Assembly (NCBI GenBank): GCA_030055595.1
Contig: JASFYH010000005.1
Span: 1-64,000, forward strand
Length of the DNA stretch: 64,000 nucleotides
Direction: 5' to 3'
Source: Archaeoglobales archaeon
GTDB lineage: Archaea > Halobacteriota > Archaeoglobi > Archaeoglobales > Archaeoglobaceae
In this document: piece after piece, positions 35,766-44,324 of the stretch
How positions within the stretch are numbered: the stretch's first letter is position 1
How the letters are laid out: the number at the start of each line of letters is the position of its first letter
Made by a program: the position numbers and the translations under genes
The notes under the pieces: generated by a model
What the model saw: only the letters and a program-made list of their open reading frames with translations
The model's database searches: none
What the model was told of the DNA's origin: nothing

Positions 35766-37295
35766 TTAATCTCTCATTTTCTTGATCCTCACAGCAATTA
35801 TCAAAGCCAAGAGCATTGCAAATACGAGGTAAGCGTAATATCTCTCAAGCCAGCTCTTCTCAAGCACGGTAACATAAGCGTAGAAACTTCCAGAAACTTC
35901 TTTGCCTTCATAATTGTCTGCCTTGTAGCTTAGCTCAATCCTGTATTCGTTGTTCGGGATTACGTCTTCGTCTACATAAACCCTAAAAGCCACTGAAGAA
36001 ACGCTATTACTTTCAATTCTCTCCAGATAGGCTTCAGGAGTTTTCAGCCTTATTCCGGGGCTTGGATTTAGCTTGAAGTGAACGTTTTTTGCAATTCCAC
36101 CGATGTTGGTAATCTCAAGCCTAAGAACGTTCTCCCCATGGTAAATTATCACCTTTCGATGGACTTCAAAGAATGGATTTTCTTCGATTAGCAGGGGAAT
36201 TGTCTTTGTTTCTGAACTCGCTAATAGTTCTGAAGCGACGATTTTGTAATCTGCAATTAACCTGAGCTCTTTAAAGCCAAAACTCGCACTTTCGCTAACC
36301 TTGTATTTTAATGCAATTCTCCTGACTTCTCCCGCGTTGAGGTAGCCCAACAAAAACTCTGTTGCGTCGAATTCAAAGCTATCCGCTTCAATTTTCAACT
36401 TAAGTCCAGAAATCGGGAAAGCATTGTTGTTCATCACAGCAAGCTCCAAAATTCCGCTCTCGTCTCTCTCGAACTTAGACTTGCTCAAGGCGAACTCAAG
36501 ACCTTTGCTCATTTTTTCGAGCTTCATTGGGATTGGGATTTCTTCATAACCTCTATTCCATCCGTTATCGTAGTATAAGTAGCTAATAGCCAAGGTGAAG
36601 TTCTCTGCCTTTGCAATGCCTTCAAATGTGATCATTGAAGAATTCAGCGGTCTTAGGGTTGGCAAATAAAAAACTTGGGGCGTTACACTTTCAAAGCCGA
36701 GCAACCTTATTTCTAAATCTCTTGCCTCTCCGACGCCAGAGTTTGTGATCATAAGCGTTATTCTGTTTACTTGCCCCTCATAGAGCTTGGAAGTTAAGGC
36801 TGAAACTCTGAACTCGGGCTTAACTGACTCAATAACCTCGAGCTGAAATTCGAATACCTCGAATTCGGAGCAGTATTCGTATCTATAATTCCCGCTTTCG
36901 TTTAAAATATTGCAAAGTCTTTCGTAGTCAACGTATAGCGTAAAGCTGATTTTCTCACTTGCATTCTGTGGAATCGAAACAGGAAAGCTCAAATCAACGC
37001 TCTTTGCTGGCGGAAGCGCTGGAATATAGATCTTTCCAAGCTTAACCTCCGCGTCTCTGCTTTCAAGCCTGATTTCGAGGTTGTAGGCTGTTAGTGAGGC
37101 GTTGTAAAAGAGCTCTTTTTCAATCGTCCCGAATCCAATTTCTTCGGGCTTTGCGAGGTTGACCAAAACAACCTTCAATTCATTCATCTTCCCAGCACTT
37201 AGGTGGCTTGTAGTCGAATAAGCCTCAAGTTCGGGCTGAGCGACAACTTCGAATACCAGAAAAACTAAGAAAAGAGCAAAAAGAATTGCTTTCAT
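35766..37295 (-). CDS. exported COG1361-family protein paired with an ABC exporter
   Basis: A 509-residue surface protein: signal peptide (ILFALFLVFLVFEVVA), an N-terminal domain like that of the protein at 31758-33554 (LTAYNLEIRLESRDAEVKLGKIYIPALPPAKSVDLSFPV), several Ig-like repeats (ITNSGVGEARDLEI, VMNNNAFPISGLKL, ITNIGGIAKNVHF) and a C-terminal membrane helix followed by RIKKMRD. It overlaps the ABC-2 permease gene by 4 bases and ends the three-gene ABC operon. The shared N-terminal domain suggests a common job with two different export engines. Confidence 0.72.
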   Translation of the reverse strand: MKAILFALFLVFLVFEVVAQPELEAYSTTSHLSAGKMNELKVVLVNLAKPEEIGFGTIEKELFYNASLTAYNLEIRLESRDAEVKLGKIYIPALPPAKSVDLSFPVSIPQNASEKISFTLYVDYERLCNILNESGNYRYEYCSEFEVFEFQLEVIESVKPEFRVSALTSKLYEGQVNRITLMITNSGVGEARDLEIRLLGFESVTPQVFYLPTLRPLNSSMITFEGIAKAENFTLAISYLYYDNGWNRGYEEIPIPMKLEKMSKGLEFALSKSKFERDESGILELAVMNNNAFPISGLKLKIEADSFEFDATEFLLGYLNAGEVRRIALKYKVSESASFGFKELRLIADYKIVASELLASSETKTIPLLIEENPFFEVHRKVIIYHGENVLRLEITNIGGIAKNVHFKLNPSPGIRLKTPEAYLERIESNSVSSVAFRVYVDEDVIPNNEYRIELSYKADNYEGKEVSGSFYAYVTVLEKSWLERYYAYLVFAMLLALIIAVRIKKMRD

Positions 37296-38377
37296 TCAAT
37301 TCCACCTCCCATTCTTTTTAGAACATTTACAGCGAGAGTTAGGCTTACGAGAGTATACAAAACCAGAATTCCGAGTTCTGGAAGAATTTGCTCAACTCCG
37401 CTACCTTTAACCATTATCTCTCTGAAGGCTGTGTTTGCATAGGTTAAAGGGATGACGAGAGCGAAGATTCTTGCAGCTTCTGGCATACTTTCGAGCGGGT
37501 AGAAGAAGCCTGAGAGAAATATGTTTATCAGTCCGAAAATCATCACTGCCTGAATTCCCTGAAGCTGTGTTGCTGAAATTGAAGAGATGGATAAACCTAT
37601 TCCCACCGAGCCAGCAAGGAAGAGAAGCTGAGTTAAAATGAGTAAAGCAAAGCTACCCTTAACCTCAACTCCAAATAGATTATGGATCAGAAACATTACG
37701 ATTAAAACGTCGAGCGTTATCATCGCAGTAATTGCCAAGAATTTTCCAAGAATAACATCTCTGCTGTTCAAAGCCTTTAAAGATAATTCAAGAGTCCCTT
37801 CTTCCTTCTCTCTCGCCAACGAGCTTGCTGAAAGTATTAGGCTGATCATTAGCGTAACCACGCCGATGAGCGCTGGGGCTACGAAGTCGATGAGTCTCGT
37901 TTTCGTTGAAAAAACGAATCTCTGCTCAACTTCTATACCGCCGAACGTTTTCGTTGAAATGCTGTAAGCCAAATTCCTTATTCCGTTCACAACAGCGTTA
38001 GCCACTGCAGAGTTTGATTCATCAGCATAGACTTCAACTTCAGCCCTTCCCTTAGCCAATCCGCTCTCAAAATCTTTTGGAATGAAAATCACTGCATCAA
38101 CTTCTCCCTTTTTTATTAAATCCAAACCCTCGCTTTTCGTAGCCAAGAAGTAGTCGAGGTCGAAGGCTTCTCCAAGGCTCAAAGCCGAAATCAGAGCATT
38201 AGATGCTTTGCTGTTGGATTCATCCACAATTGCCAAGCGAACATTCTTTATGTCTCCTGAAAAGGCGTAGCCAAAGATGAGAGTAAGTAGGATAGGCTGA
38301 ATGAGTATTAGTGCAAAAAGTCTTCTCTCTCTGACTATGGTCTTCAGTTCTTTGACAATTACCACTTTTATTGGCAT
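37292..38377 (-). CDS. ABC-2 type transporter permease
   Basis: A 361-residue membrane protein with the ABC-2 layout: one N-terminal helix (RRLFALILIQPILLTLIFGYAFSG), a large extracytoplasmic domain of about 150 residues (VRLAIVDESNSKASNAL...DAVIFIPKDFESGL), then five helices including LAREKEEGTLE, the coupling-helix signature, and a final IPLTYANTAFREIMVKG. This is the YhhJ/YhgE-like exporter type. It is directly adjacent to its ATPase gene and overlaps the COG1361 gene. Confidence 0.88.
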   Translation of the reverse strand: MPIKVVIVKELKTIVRERRLFALILIQPILLTLIFGYAFSGDIKNVRLAIVDESNSKASNALISALSLGEAFDLDYFLATKSEGLDLIKKGEVDAVIFIPKDFESGLAKGRAEVEVYADESNSAVANAVVNGIRNLAYSISTKTFGGIEVEQRFVFSTKTRLIDFVAPALIGVVTLMISLILSASSLAREKEEGTLELSLKALNSRDVILGKFLAITAMITLDVLIVMFLIHNLFGVEVKGSFALLILTQLLFLAGSVGIGLSISSISATQLQGIQAVMIFGLINIFLSGFFYPLESMPEAARIFALVIPLTYANTAFREIMVKGSGVEQILPELGILVLYTLVSLTLAVNVLKRMGGGIE

Positions 38378-39238
38378 TTAACCACCCAATAGCCTGAGAA
38401 ATGCATTTTCGAGCGTTTCTCTTTCAATTTCTAATTCCAAAATATCGTTTCCAAGAATTTCGAACAACTCAGGAACTCTGATTTTTGCGTTGTCAACTAG
38501 CACGCTGAGCTCGTTTCCTTTTAACTCAGCGTTTAATCCAACGCTTTTTAGCTTTTTAAAAGCATCTTCCGCTCTTGCTACTTTTACCTTGACGATTTCT
38601 CCTCCCAAGGCTTTTCTTTTAATATCTTCTGGGCTCCCTTCTGCTAAAATTTCTCCTCCTCGCATAAGGACTATTCTTTGACATTTCTCAGCTTCGTCCA
38701 TGTAGTGTGTTGTGATCAAAATCGTCTTTCCCTCCTTGTTCAGCGATTCAAAGTATTCCCAAAAGCTCTTTCGAAGCTTCGGATCAACTCCAGCGGTTGG
38801 CTCATCGAGAATTAGCAGATCTGGCTCGTGAACCATTGCACATGCAAAAGCACATCTTTGCTTCATTCCTCCGCTTAGATTTCTTACAAGCCTATTGCGG
38901 AATTTTTCAAGCTCCACGAGCTTTAGTAGCTCTTCTATCTTCTGCCTGGCATTCTTTACACCATAAGCTTCTGCAAAAAATCTTAAATTCTCCTCAACGG
39001 TTAGATTTAAATATAGTGGAGCATTTTGTGGCATCCAGCCAATTTTTTCGGCATTTATCTCCACTTTTCCCTCATAGGGAACGAAACCGAGAATTGCTTT
39101 AATTGTTGTTGTCTTCCCCGCCCCATTTGGACCGAGAAGCCCGAGGATCTCACCAGATCTGACCTTCATATTCAGATTGCTTACCGCAACGAACTTTCCA
39201 AATCGAACGGTGAGATCTTCGATCTTGATCTTTTCCAT
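38378..39238 (-). CDS. ABC transporter ATP-binding protein
   Basis: A 286-residue ATPase with Walker A GPNGAGKTT, Q-loop WMPQNAPLY, signature LSGGMKQR, Walker B DLLILDEPTAGVD and switch His in TTHYMDEAEKC, followed by a C-terminal regulatory extension typical of CcmA/DrrA-type ABC-2 ATPases. First gene of the ATPase-permease-COG1361 operon. Start ATG 39238 lies 26 bases from the TTATAA at 39262-39267 inside a long inverted repeat, so expression is probably controlled there. Confidence 0.92.
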   Translation of the reverse strand: MEKIKIEDLTVRFGKFVAVSNLNMKVRSGEILGLLGPNGAGKTTTIKAILGFVPYEGKVEINAEKIGWMPQNAPLYLNLTVEENLRFFAEAYGVKNARQKIEELLKLVELEKFRNRLVRNLSGGMKQRCAFACAMVHEPDLLILDEPTAGVDPKLRKSFWEYFESLNKEGKTILITTHYMDEAEKCQRIVLMRGGEILAEGSPEDIKRKALGGEIVKVKVARAEDAFKKLKSVGLNAELKGNELSVLVDNAKIRVPELFEILGNDILELEIERETLENAFLRLLGG

Positions 39239-39246
39239 GCTCTTTT

Positions 39247-39282
39247 ATAGTAACAAAACCTTTATAATTTTGTTGCCACTAT
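39247..39282. promoter_or_regulatory. TATA box embedded in an extended inverted repeat (operator)
   Basis: The left arm ATAGTAACAAAA (39247-39258) is mirrored by TTTTGTT (39268-39274) and ACTAT (39278-39282), seven plus five paired bases with a three-base offset. TTATAA (39262-39267) sits between the arms. A dimeric repressor bound here would cover the TATA in both directions. The TATA is 26 bases from the ABC ATPase ATG and 24 bases from the GTG of the short divergent ORF. Confidence 0.6.
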
Positions 39283-39288
39283 AGTGTA

Positions 39289-39405
39289 GTGATAAAAGGG
39301 CTTAGTGGTGCGGAGATAAAGCTTAGGAGGAGACCTGAAAGATCAAACGAGCTTATGGTTGCTATATCTGATTCCCGCTTTACAGATTTATTTAAAGTGG
39401 CTTAA
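39289..39405 (+). CDS. predicted 38-residue leaderless small protein
   Basis: A GTG-initiated frame reading VIKGLSGAEIKLRRRP then ERSNELMVAISDSRFTDLFKVA, ending at TAA 39403-39405. It begins at exactly the distance from the TTATAA at 39262-39267 expected for a leaderless start. Basic in the middle, with a hydrophobic-amphipathic C-terminal half; no known family. It could be a small regulator of the divergent ABC operon, a truncated gene, or chance. Confidence 0.35.
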   Translation: MIKGLSGAEIKLRRRPERSNELMVAISDSRFTDLFKVA

Positions 39406-39410
39406 AAAAC

Positions 39411-39494
39411 GCCGGGGGTGGGATTTGAACCCACGTGCTCAAGAGAGCAGTAGATCTCGAGTCTACCGCCTTAGCCGGACTCGGCAACCCCGGC
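39411..39494 (-). tRNA. tRNA-Ser (anticodon CGA)
   Basis: An 84-base cloverleaf with perfect seven-base acceptor pairing (GCCGGGG with CCCCGGC), T arm GTGGG-TTCAAAT-CCCAC, and the anticodon stem GTAGA/TCTAC closing the loop CTCGAGA, so the anticodon is CGA (reads UCG, serine). The long variable arm (GCTCTC...GAGC region) is typical of tRNA-Ser. No intron; CCA is not encoded, and a T-run (minus strand) follows at 39404-39409 as a terminator. A TTTTTAAG box near 39519-39527 is placed to start transcription just before the mature 5' end. Confidence 0.95.
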
Positions 39495-39577
39495 TTATTT
39501 TGTATTCCGCCACTGACTTAAAAACATTATTGCATTGAAAAAGAAAAAATTTTTAATTGGTTGCTCAGATCTTTTAT

Positions 39578-41002
39578 GTGAAAAAGACTTGGCTAATAAT
39601 ATTGCTGCTCGTAACACTTGCAACAAGGTTTGCTTTCCTCGATCTCCGCCCAATGGACCATGACGAGAGCGTGCATGCGTGGTTTGCCTACAGGCAGGTA
39701 ATTGAATCTCCCAGCTACAAATACGATCCCGCTTTCCATGGTCCTTTTCTTTATTTTGCGATCTCACTTTCATTTCTGGCTTTTGGAGATAGCGATTTCT
39801 CTGCAAGACTTCCCGTTGCATTATTCAGCATTCTCGGAATTTTCTTTGCTTTGAAATTCGAAAGATATATTGGCAAGTCCGCATACCTTTTTGCCCTTTT
39901 TTTGCTGATCTCCCCCTCAATCCTTTACTATTCTCGCTACGCAAGAGATGATCTAATCGGAGTTTCTTCTTTTATTGCAGTCATTTATCTTTATTTGCGT
40001 TATAGAGAGACCCGAAAAGACTATTACGCTATTGCAACCGCTATATTCCTTGCAGTGGTCTTTACTGCAAAGGAAAACTGGGTTCAGTATTTTGGGGTCT
40101 TTTTGCTCGCCGTATTTATTGACAGAATTCGCAAAAAGGATTTCAAACTGTATTTAAAACCTTTATTGCCCTCTGCAGTTGTTTTTATCCTATTCAGCTC
40201 CTTTTTGTATTCTTCAGCCTTTGCCTATGCGATCCATGGCGAGGACTGGGTTGAGGTTATGTTCAGCACTGAATGGATCCAGAGATTCATAGACCGATCG
40301 TTGCCCTATTGGCTTTCTCAAGGGGTCAGCTCGCCTCACGACAAGCCGATCTACTACTTCTTTAACATTCTGCTCAGATATGAATTCCTTCCTCTTGCCA
40401 TGGCATTGGCTTCGATCCCAGCAATCGCCAGAAAAATCAGAAATTTGGGCTTAGTGGAAACCTATGCGATCTGCTGGGTTCTCATAGCATTTATTTTCTA
40501 CAATGCGATGTCATACAAGACCTCATGGCTCGTCGTTCACCTTGCAACACCACTTGCATTTCTTAGCGCAATTTTCGTTGGTAGGGAGGTTTTTGAAAAA
40601 AGAGAGTTTGAAGCGGTTTATTTATTGGGTTTAACCGCTACACTCATTATTTCATTCCATGTAACCTATGTTGACTTTAACAACGTCGTAGATCAGCCTT
40701 TGATCTACGTCCAGACTCAATGGGGTGCGGTGGAGATGGCGGATAGAATAAGGGAGCTACTGCATGAAGGAAATAGGGTTTCGGTATTTGCGGTAGACGG
40801 TCATTACTGGCCTTTACCATGGATCCTTAGGCATGAGGTAGATCAGTATTCGAGCAATTTGCTTTTCACAGCTTCTTGCCCGCAGGGTTATGATTACGTC
40901 TTTGTCGTCTATAGAGACTATAAATGCTTGGAAGGCTATGAAATCGTTGGTAAGTATGAGCTAAGGAAATGGTGGGAATTCTACGAGATGAGAAAGTTAT
41001 GA
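39578..41002 (+). CDS. multispanning glycosyltransferase-like membrane protein (TIGR03663/Agl23 type)
   Basis: About 474 residues with some ten to twelve membrane helices. The first loop contains LRPMDHDESVHAWFAYR, with the Asp/Glu pair found in GT39/GT-C enzymes that use lipid-linked sugars, and FHGPFLYFAISLSFLAFGDSDFSARLPVA, the hallmark of the TIGR03663 family associated with archaeal protein glycosylation (Agl23). It probably works outside the membrane on dolichol-linked or lipid substrates. GTG 39578 is preferred to a TTG at 39557 because of TTTTTAATT at 39547-39555. It overlaps mfnE by 4 bases. Confidence 0.75.
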   Translation: MKKTWLIILLLVTLATRFAFLDLRPMDHDESVHAWFAYRQVIESPSYKYDPAFHGPFLYFAISLSFLAFGDSDFSARLPVALFSILGIFFALKFERYIGKSAYLFALFLLISPSILYYSRYARDDLIGVSSFIAVIYLYLRYRETRKDYYAIATAIFLAVVFTAKENWVQYFGVFLLAVFIDRIRKKDFKLYLKPLLPSAVVFILFSSFLYSSAFAYAIHGEDWVEVMFSTEWIQRFIDRSLPYWLSQGVSSPHDKPIYYFFNILLRYEFLPLAMALASIPAIARKIRNLGLVETYAICWVLIAFIFYNAMSYKTSWLVVHLATPLAFLSAIFVGREVFEKREFEAVYLLGLTATLIISFHVTYVDFNNVVDQPLIYVQTQWGAVEMADRIRELLHEGNRVSVFAVDGHYWPLPWILRHEVDQYSSNLLFTASCPQGYDYVFVVYRDYKCLEGYEIVGKYELRKWWEFYEMRKL

Positions 41003-41589
41003 TCGTCAAGGTCGGTGGAAGTGTAGCTGACAAGCTGGAGATCGTCTTCAACGCTCTCAGTAAAGTTGAAGACGTTAAAATAATTCCCGGAGGCTGGATC
41101 TTTGCGGACATGGTCAAGGAAATGAAGCTGAATGATGAAGCCTCACACTGGATGGCGGTGTTAGCGATGAACCTCTATGGCTATTACATGCTTGAATTCG
41201 GAAAAAAGGCGGGTTTTGAAATTGTCGAGCCAGAGGATCTTTCATTCTTCTTGCGGAGAGGCAAATTTATTGTTTTGCCATACAGACTGCTTAGAAATTT
41301 TGACGAACTCCCCCATTCTTGGGATGTAACCTCTGATGCGATCGCCGTTTGGATTGCGAGCAAAATTGGAGAGAAGAAGGTAATCAAGATTACAGCATTG
41401 GGTGGAGTTATTAAGAACCGCATGATCCTCGAAAGGGTAGATCCTTTTGAGGCGGGGGACATTATTGATCGTTTTACACCTTCGTTGCTGAAGAAACATA
41501 ATATAACGCTTTTTGTTTGCTCTCCAGAAGAGATAAAAAATTATATATTGAGAGGAAAAGCTAAAGGCACATTCATAGGAGGTGATTGA
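40999..41589 (+). CDS. mfnE: amino-acid-kinase family protein, MfnE-like (methanofuran pathway)
   Basis: MfnE adds a phosphate to (5-(aminomethyl)furan-3-yl)methyl phosphate to form its diphosphate for coupling to tyramine-glutamate in methanofuran synthesis. The 196-residue protein starts MIVKVGGSVADKLE, has IIPGGWIFADMVKEM and the marker segment DEASHWMAVLAMNLYGYYM, and a C-terminal KITALGG...FTPSLLKKHNI. These match MfnE rather than glutamate or uridylate kinases. Methanofuran is the C1 carrier of the acetyl-CoA/methanogenesis branch also used by Archaeoglobales. ATGA overlap with the upstream gene. Confidence 0.82.
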   Translation: MIVKVGGSVADKLEIVFNALSKVEDVKIIPGGWIFADMVKEMKLNDEASHWMAVLAMNLYGYYMLEFGKKAGFEIVEPEDLSFFLRRGKFIVLPYRLLRNFDELPHSWDVTSDAIAVWIASKIGEKKVIKITALGGVIKNRMILERVDPFEAGDIIDRFTPSLLKKHNITLFVCSPEEIKNYILRGKAKGTFIGGD

Positions 41590-41748
41590 GTGGAGATCGC
41601 AAGGTGCATCAGCTGTGGTGCAGTGCTTGTCGGTGCGGAGCACGTCTCATTTCCGTGTCCGAACTGCGGAGAAACGATAAATCGCTGTAAGAGGTGTAGA
41701 AAGCTCTCAAATAAGTATCAATGTTCATGCGGATTCGTCGGACCTTGA
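41590..41748 (+). CDS. mini double zinc-finger protein (HVO_2753/COG2888 type)
   Basis: A 52-residue protein beginning with GTG directly after the mfnE stop, after GGAGGTG. It carries four CxxC-type knuckles: CISC, CPNC, CKRC and CSC, in the order [10 protein letters not shown]...[20 protein letters not shown]...CSCGFVGP. This matches archaeal one-domain zinc-ribbon proteins such as Haloferax HVO_2753, which binds two zincs and is needed for swarming and biofilm. It lies just before aEF1B, the usual neighbour in euryarchaea, suggesting a translation-related role. Too short for many gene callers. Confidence 0.85.
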   Translation: MEIARCISCGAVLVGAEHVSFPCPNCGETINRCKRCRKLSNKYQCSCGFVGP

Positions 41749-41757
41749 GGTGAGGAT

Positions 41758-42024
41758 ATGGGAAAGGTGTTCTTGAAGCTAAAGATAATGCCAACTGATG
41801 TAGACGTTAATTTAGATTCTATTAAGGATAAAGTGGTTAAACTGAATTTTGAGGGTGTTGAGATTAAAGATCTTGCAATCAAACCTATAGCCTTTGGTTT
41901 GAAAGCTTTAATGGTATTGGCAATCATGCCAGATGCCGAGGGGATCTCTGATCGCTTCATAGAAGAGATCAGCAAGATCGAGGGTGTTGAAAGCGTTGAC
42001 ATTGAGGACATGGAACTTTTATGA
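41758..42024 (+). CDS. ef1b: translation elongation factor 1-beta
   Basis: Nucleotide exchange factor for EF-1alpha. The 88-residue protein MGKVFLKLKIMPTDVDVNLDSI... with IEDLAIKPIAFGLKALMVLAIMPD-like core (here KDLAIKPIAFGLKALMVLAIMPD split by short gaps) and a C-terminal EGVESVDIEDM is the archaeal single-domain form. It precedes tuf by one gene. AGGTGAGG lies upstream of the ATG, and it overlaps the next gene by 4 bases. Confidence 0.94.
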   Translation: MGKVFLKLKIMPTDVDVNLDSIKDKVVKLNFEGVEIKDLAIKPIAFGLKALMVLAIMPDAEGISDRFIEEISKIEGVESVDIEDMELL

Positions 42025-42647
42025 AAGTGATCAGGATCGTTACTCCACCGCTTGCTGCGAACTGTTATCTTCTCATAGATCAGAAAAAAGCTCTAATTGA
42101 CGTGGGCGGTGACACAGAATTTATTATTAAAGCTTTGAGGAGATACATCGAGCCAAAGGAGCTTGATTATATCTTGCTTACGCACTCACACTACGATCAT
42201 GCTGCAGTGGCGGGAGACTTCAAGGGGATTGCAAAGATCGCAATTCATGAAGAGGAAATGAAGCTTTTGAGATTGCAAAGGTTTGTTTCGGTATTTGGTA
42301 TGAAATTCAAAGCCTTTGAGCCTGATCTTCTGCTAAGGGGTGGTGAAGAATTCGATTTGGGTAAGATGACACTCAAAGTCATTCACACCCCAGGGCATTC
42401 TCCGGGGAGCGTTTGCTTTTACGAACCAAAAAAGAAGTGGTTGTTTAGTGGCGACACTGTATTTGCATACGGGAGCTTTGGAAGATACGACCTTCCCGGT
42501 GGAGACGGAAGACAGCTCTTAGAATCAATTGAAAAGTTGTCCAAGCTCGATGTTGTAAATCTATATCCCGGGCATGAGGACATCGTGGAAGGAAATGCTA
42601 AAGAGAGCATTCTCGAATCTCTAAGGATTGCGAGGATGTTCATATAA
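42021..42647 (+). CDS. metallo-beta-lactamase-fold hydrolase (glyoxalase II-like)
   Basis: A 208-residue MBL protein with the complete metal site: HSHYDHAAV at about 53-61, HTPGHSPGS, the bridging Asp in FSGDTVFAYGSFG, and the last His in YPGHEDIVEG. The GRYDLPGGD sequence after the Asp is typical of small glyoxalase II-like thioesterases. Its substrate is not known. Joined to ef1b by ATGA overlap, yet there is no obvious translation link; tuf follows with its own promoter. Confidence 0.85.
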   Translation: MKVIRIVTPPLAANCYLLIDQKKALIDVGGDTEFIIKALRRYIEPKELDYILLTHSHYDHAAVAGDFKGIAKIAIHEEEMKLLRLQRFVSVFGMKFKAFEPDLLLRGGEEFDLGKMTLKVIHTPGHSPGSVCFYEPKKKWLFSGDTVFAYGSFGRYDLPGGDGRQLLESIEKLSKLDVVNLYPGHEDIVEGNAKESILESLRIARMFI

Positions 42648-42656
42648 TATGTGAAA

Positions 42657-42710
42657 GCTTTATATGCACTCTTGAAATTTTGCTATATCAAAAAACGGTA
42701 GGTGATGAGT
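42657..42710 (+). promoter_or_regulatory. promoter and leader of the EF-1alpha gene
   Basis: GCTTTATATGC (42657-42667) is a strong TATA; transcription should start near 42688, leaving a leader of about 20 bases with AGGTGA (42699-42704) six bases before the ATG at 42711. Unlike most genes here, this one is not leaderless, as suits a highly expressed gene. Confidence 0.6.
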
Positions 42711-43982
42711 ATGCCGAAGGAAAAGGAACACATCAATGTTGCCTTCATAGGGCATGTGGATCACGGGAAGAGCACAACAGTCGGAAGACTGCTTTACGAA
42801 GTAGGCGAAATCCCAGAGCATATAATCGAGAAATACAGAAAAGAGGCGACAGAGAAGGGTAAAGCGACCTTCGAATTTGCTTGGGTTATGGACGGTCTTA
42901 AAGAGGAAAGAGAGAGAGGTCTAACGATCGACGTTTCACACAGAAAGTTCCAGACTGACAAATACTACATAACGATCGTTGACTGCCCGGGGCATAGAGA
43001 CTTTATCAAGAACATGATCACTGGTGCTTCGCAGGCAGACGCAGCGGTGCTTGTGATGGACGTCGTGGACAAAGTTCAGCCACAGACAAGAGAACACGTA
43101 TTCTTGGCAAGAACACTCGGCATTAACCAGCTAATTGTGCTTATAAACAAAATGGACAGGGTAAATTGGGATAAGAAAGAATACGATGCTGCAAAGGATG
43201 CACTTTCGAAGATCCTGAGAATGGTTGGCTACAAAGTTGAAGAGATTCCCTTCATTCCCGCGTCAGCATATCTTGGAGAGAATATCACAAAGAAGAGTGC
43301 AAAGATGCCATGGTATAATGGACCCACGTTGCTTGAAGCTTTCAACTTGCTGAAGCCACCTGAAAAGCTCGTAGACAAGCCTTTGAGAATTCCAATTCAG
43401 GATGTTTACTCGATCAGCGGAGTCGGAACTGTGCCCGTCGGTAGAGTAGAAACTGGCGTCTTAAAGACTGGTGATAAGATCGTTTTTGAACCTGCGGGCG
43501 TTAGCGGAGAAGTAAAGAGCATTGAAATGCATCACGAAGCAATTCCCGAAGCCTATCCAGGAGACAACATCGGCTTTAACGTGAGGGGTGTGGCAAAGAA
43601 GGATCTTAAGCGTGGAGATGTTGCTGGGCATCCTACGAATCCACCGACAGTAGTTAAGGACTTCACAGCGCAAATAGTGGTTCTACAGCATCCAACTGCG
43701 ATTACAGTTGGTTACACTCCAGTTGTGCACGCTCACACAGCTCAAGTCGCTTGTAAGTTCGTTCAGCTACTCAAGAAGATCGATCCAAGAACTGGACAGG
43801 CAAAGGAGGAGAATCCACAGTTCATAAAGACTGGTGATGCTGCAGTGGTTAAACTTGAGCCAACAAGACCCATGGTAATCGAGAAAGTCAAAGATATCCC
43901 TCCATTGGGTAGATTTGCGATCAGAGACATGGGTATGACTGTGGGAGCGGGAATGGTTCTCGATCTCACCCCAAGAAAATAA
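42711..43982 (+). CDS. tuf: translation elongation factor 1-alpha
   Basis: GTPase that brings aminoacyl-tRNA to the ribosome. About 423 residues with [11 protein letters not shown]-loop, the effector [31 protein letters not shown], and two beta barrels ([19 protein letters not shown], the tRNA-binding part near HTAQVACKF). The ATG at 42711 ([14 protein letters not shown]) is chosen for the ribosome-binding site; two upstream in-frame starts overlap that site. It is followed by S10 after 21 bases, as in many archaea. Confidence 0.97.
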   Translation: MPKEKEHINVAFIGHVDHGKSTTVGRLLYEVGEIPEHIIEKYRKEATEKGKATFEFAWVMDGLKEERERGLTIDVSHRKFQTDKYYITIVDCPGHRDFIKNMITGASQADAAVLVMDVVDKVQPQTREHVFLARTLGINQLIVLINKMDRVNWDKKEYDAAKDALSKILRMVGYKVEEIPFIPASAYLGENITKKSAKMPWYNGPTLLEAFNLLKPPEKLVDKPLRIPIQDVYSISGVGTVPVGRVETGVLKTGDKIVFEPAGVSGEVKSIEMHHEAIPEAYPGDNIGFNVRGVAKKDLKRGDVAGHPTNPPTVVKDFTAQIVVLQHPTAITVGYTPVVHAHTAQVACKFVQLLKKIDPRTGQAKEENPQFIKTGDAAVVKLEPTRPMVIEKVKDIPPLGRFAIRDMGMTVGAGMVLDLTPRK

Positions 43983-44003
43983 ATCTATTTTTTTGGTGGT
44001 TTT

Positions 44004-44324
44004 ATGGCTATTAAAGGACCAAAAGCAAGAATAAAGCTTTCAAGCTTGAATCCAACCGATCTTGACAGGATCTGTGCCCAAATAAAGGAGATTGCAGTGA
44101 AGACCGGTGTTGAGATCAGCGGACCAATTCCTCTGCCAACCAAAAGGTTGGTTGTGCCATCAAGAAAGGCTCCCGACGGCGAGGGAAGCAACACTTGGGA
44201 TCACTGGGAGATGAGAGTTCACAAGAGGCTAATAGACATAGCTGCAGACGAAAGAACGCTGAGACAGATCATGAGGATCCAAGTGCCGAGGGATGTGAAT
44301 ATCGAGATCGTTTTAGAGTCTTAA
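44004..44324 (+). CDS. rpsJ: 30S ribosomal protein S10
   Basis: A 106-residue ribosomal protein with [65 protein letters not shown] and a C-terminal [11 protein letters not shown], all typical of archaeal S10. Follows tuf, the conserved EF-1alpha/S10 pair. The stop and the RNase Z start overlap by one base (TAATG). Confidence 0.97.
   Translation: MAIKGPKARIKLSSLNPTDLDRICAQIKEIAVKTGVEISGPIPLPTKRLVVPSRKAPDGEGSNTWDHWEMRVHKRLIDIAADERTLRQIMRIQVPRDVNIEIVLES

Noticed and set aside
39411-39494. Intron in tRNA-Ser
   Set aside because: The anticodon loop is a normal seven bases and the arms pair without interruption.
44195-44323. Longer RNase Z start inside rpsJ
   Set aside because: Adds 43 residues that translate the S10 gene in another frame; MLFKVVFLG is the family start.
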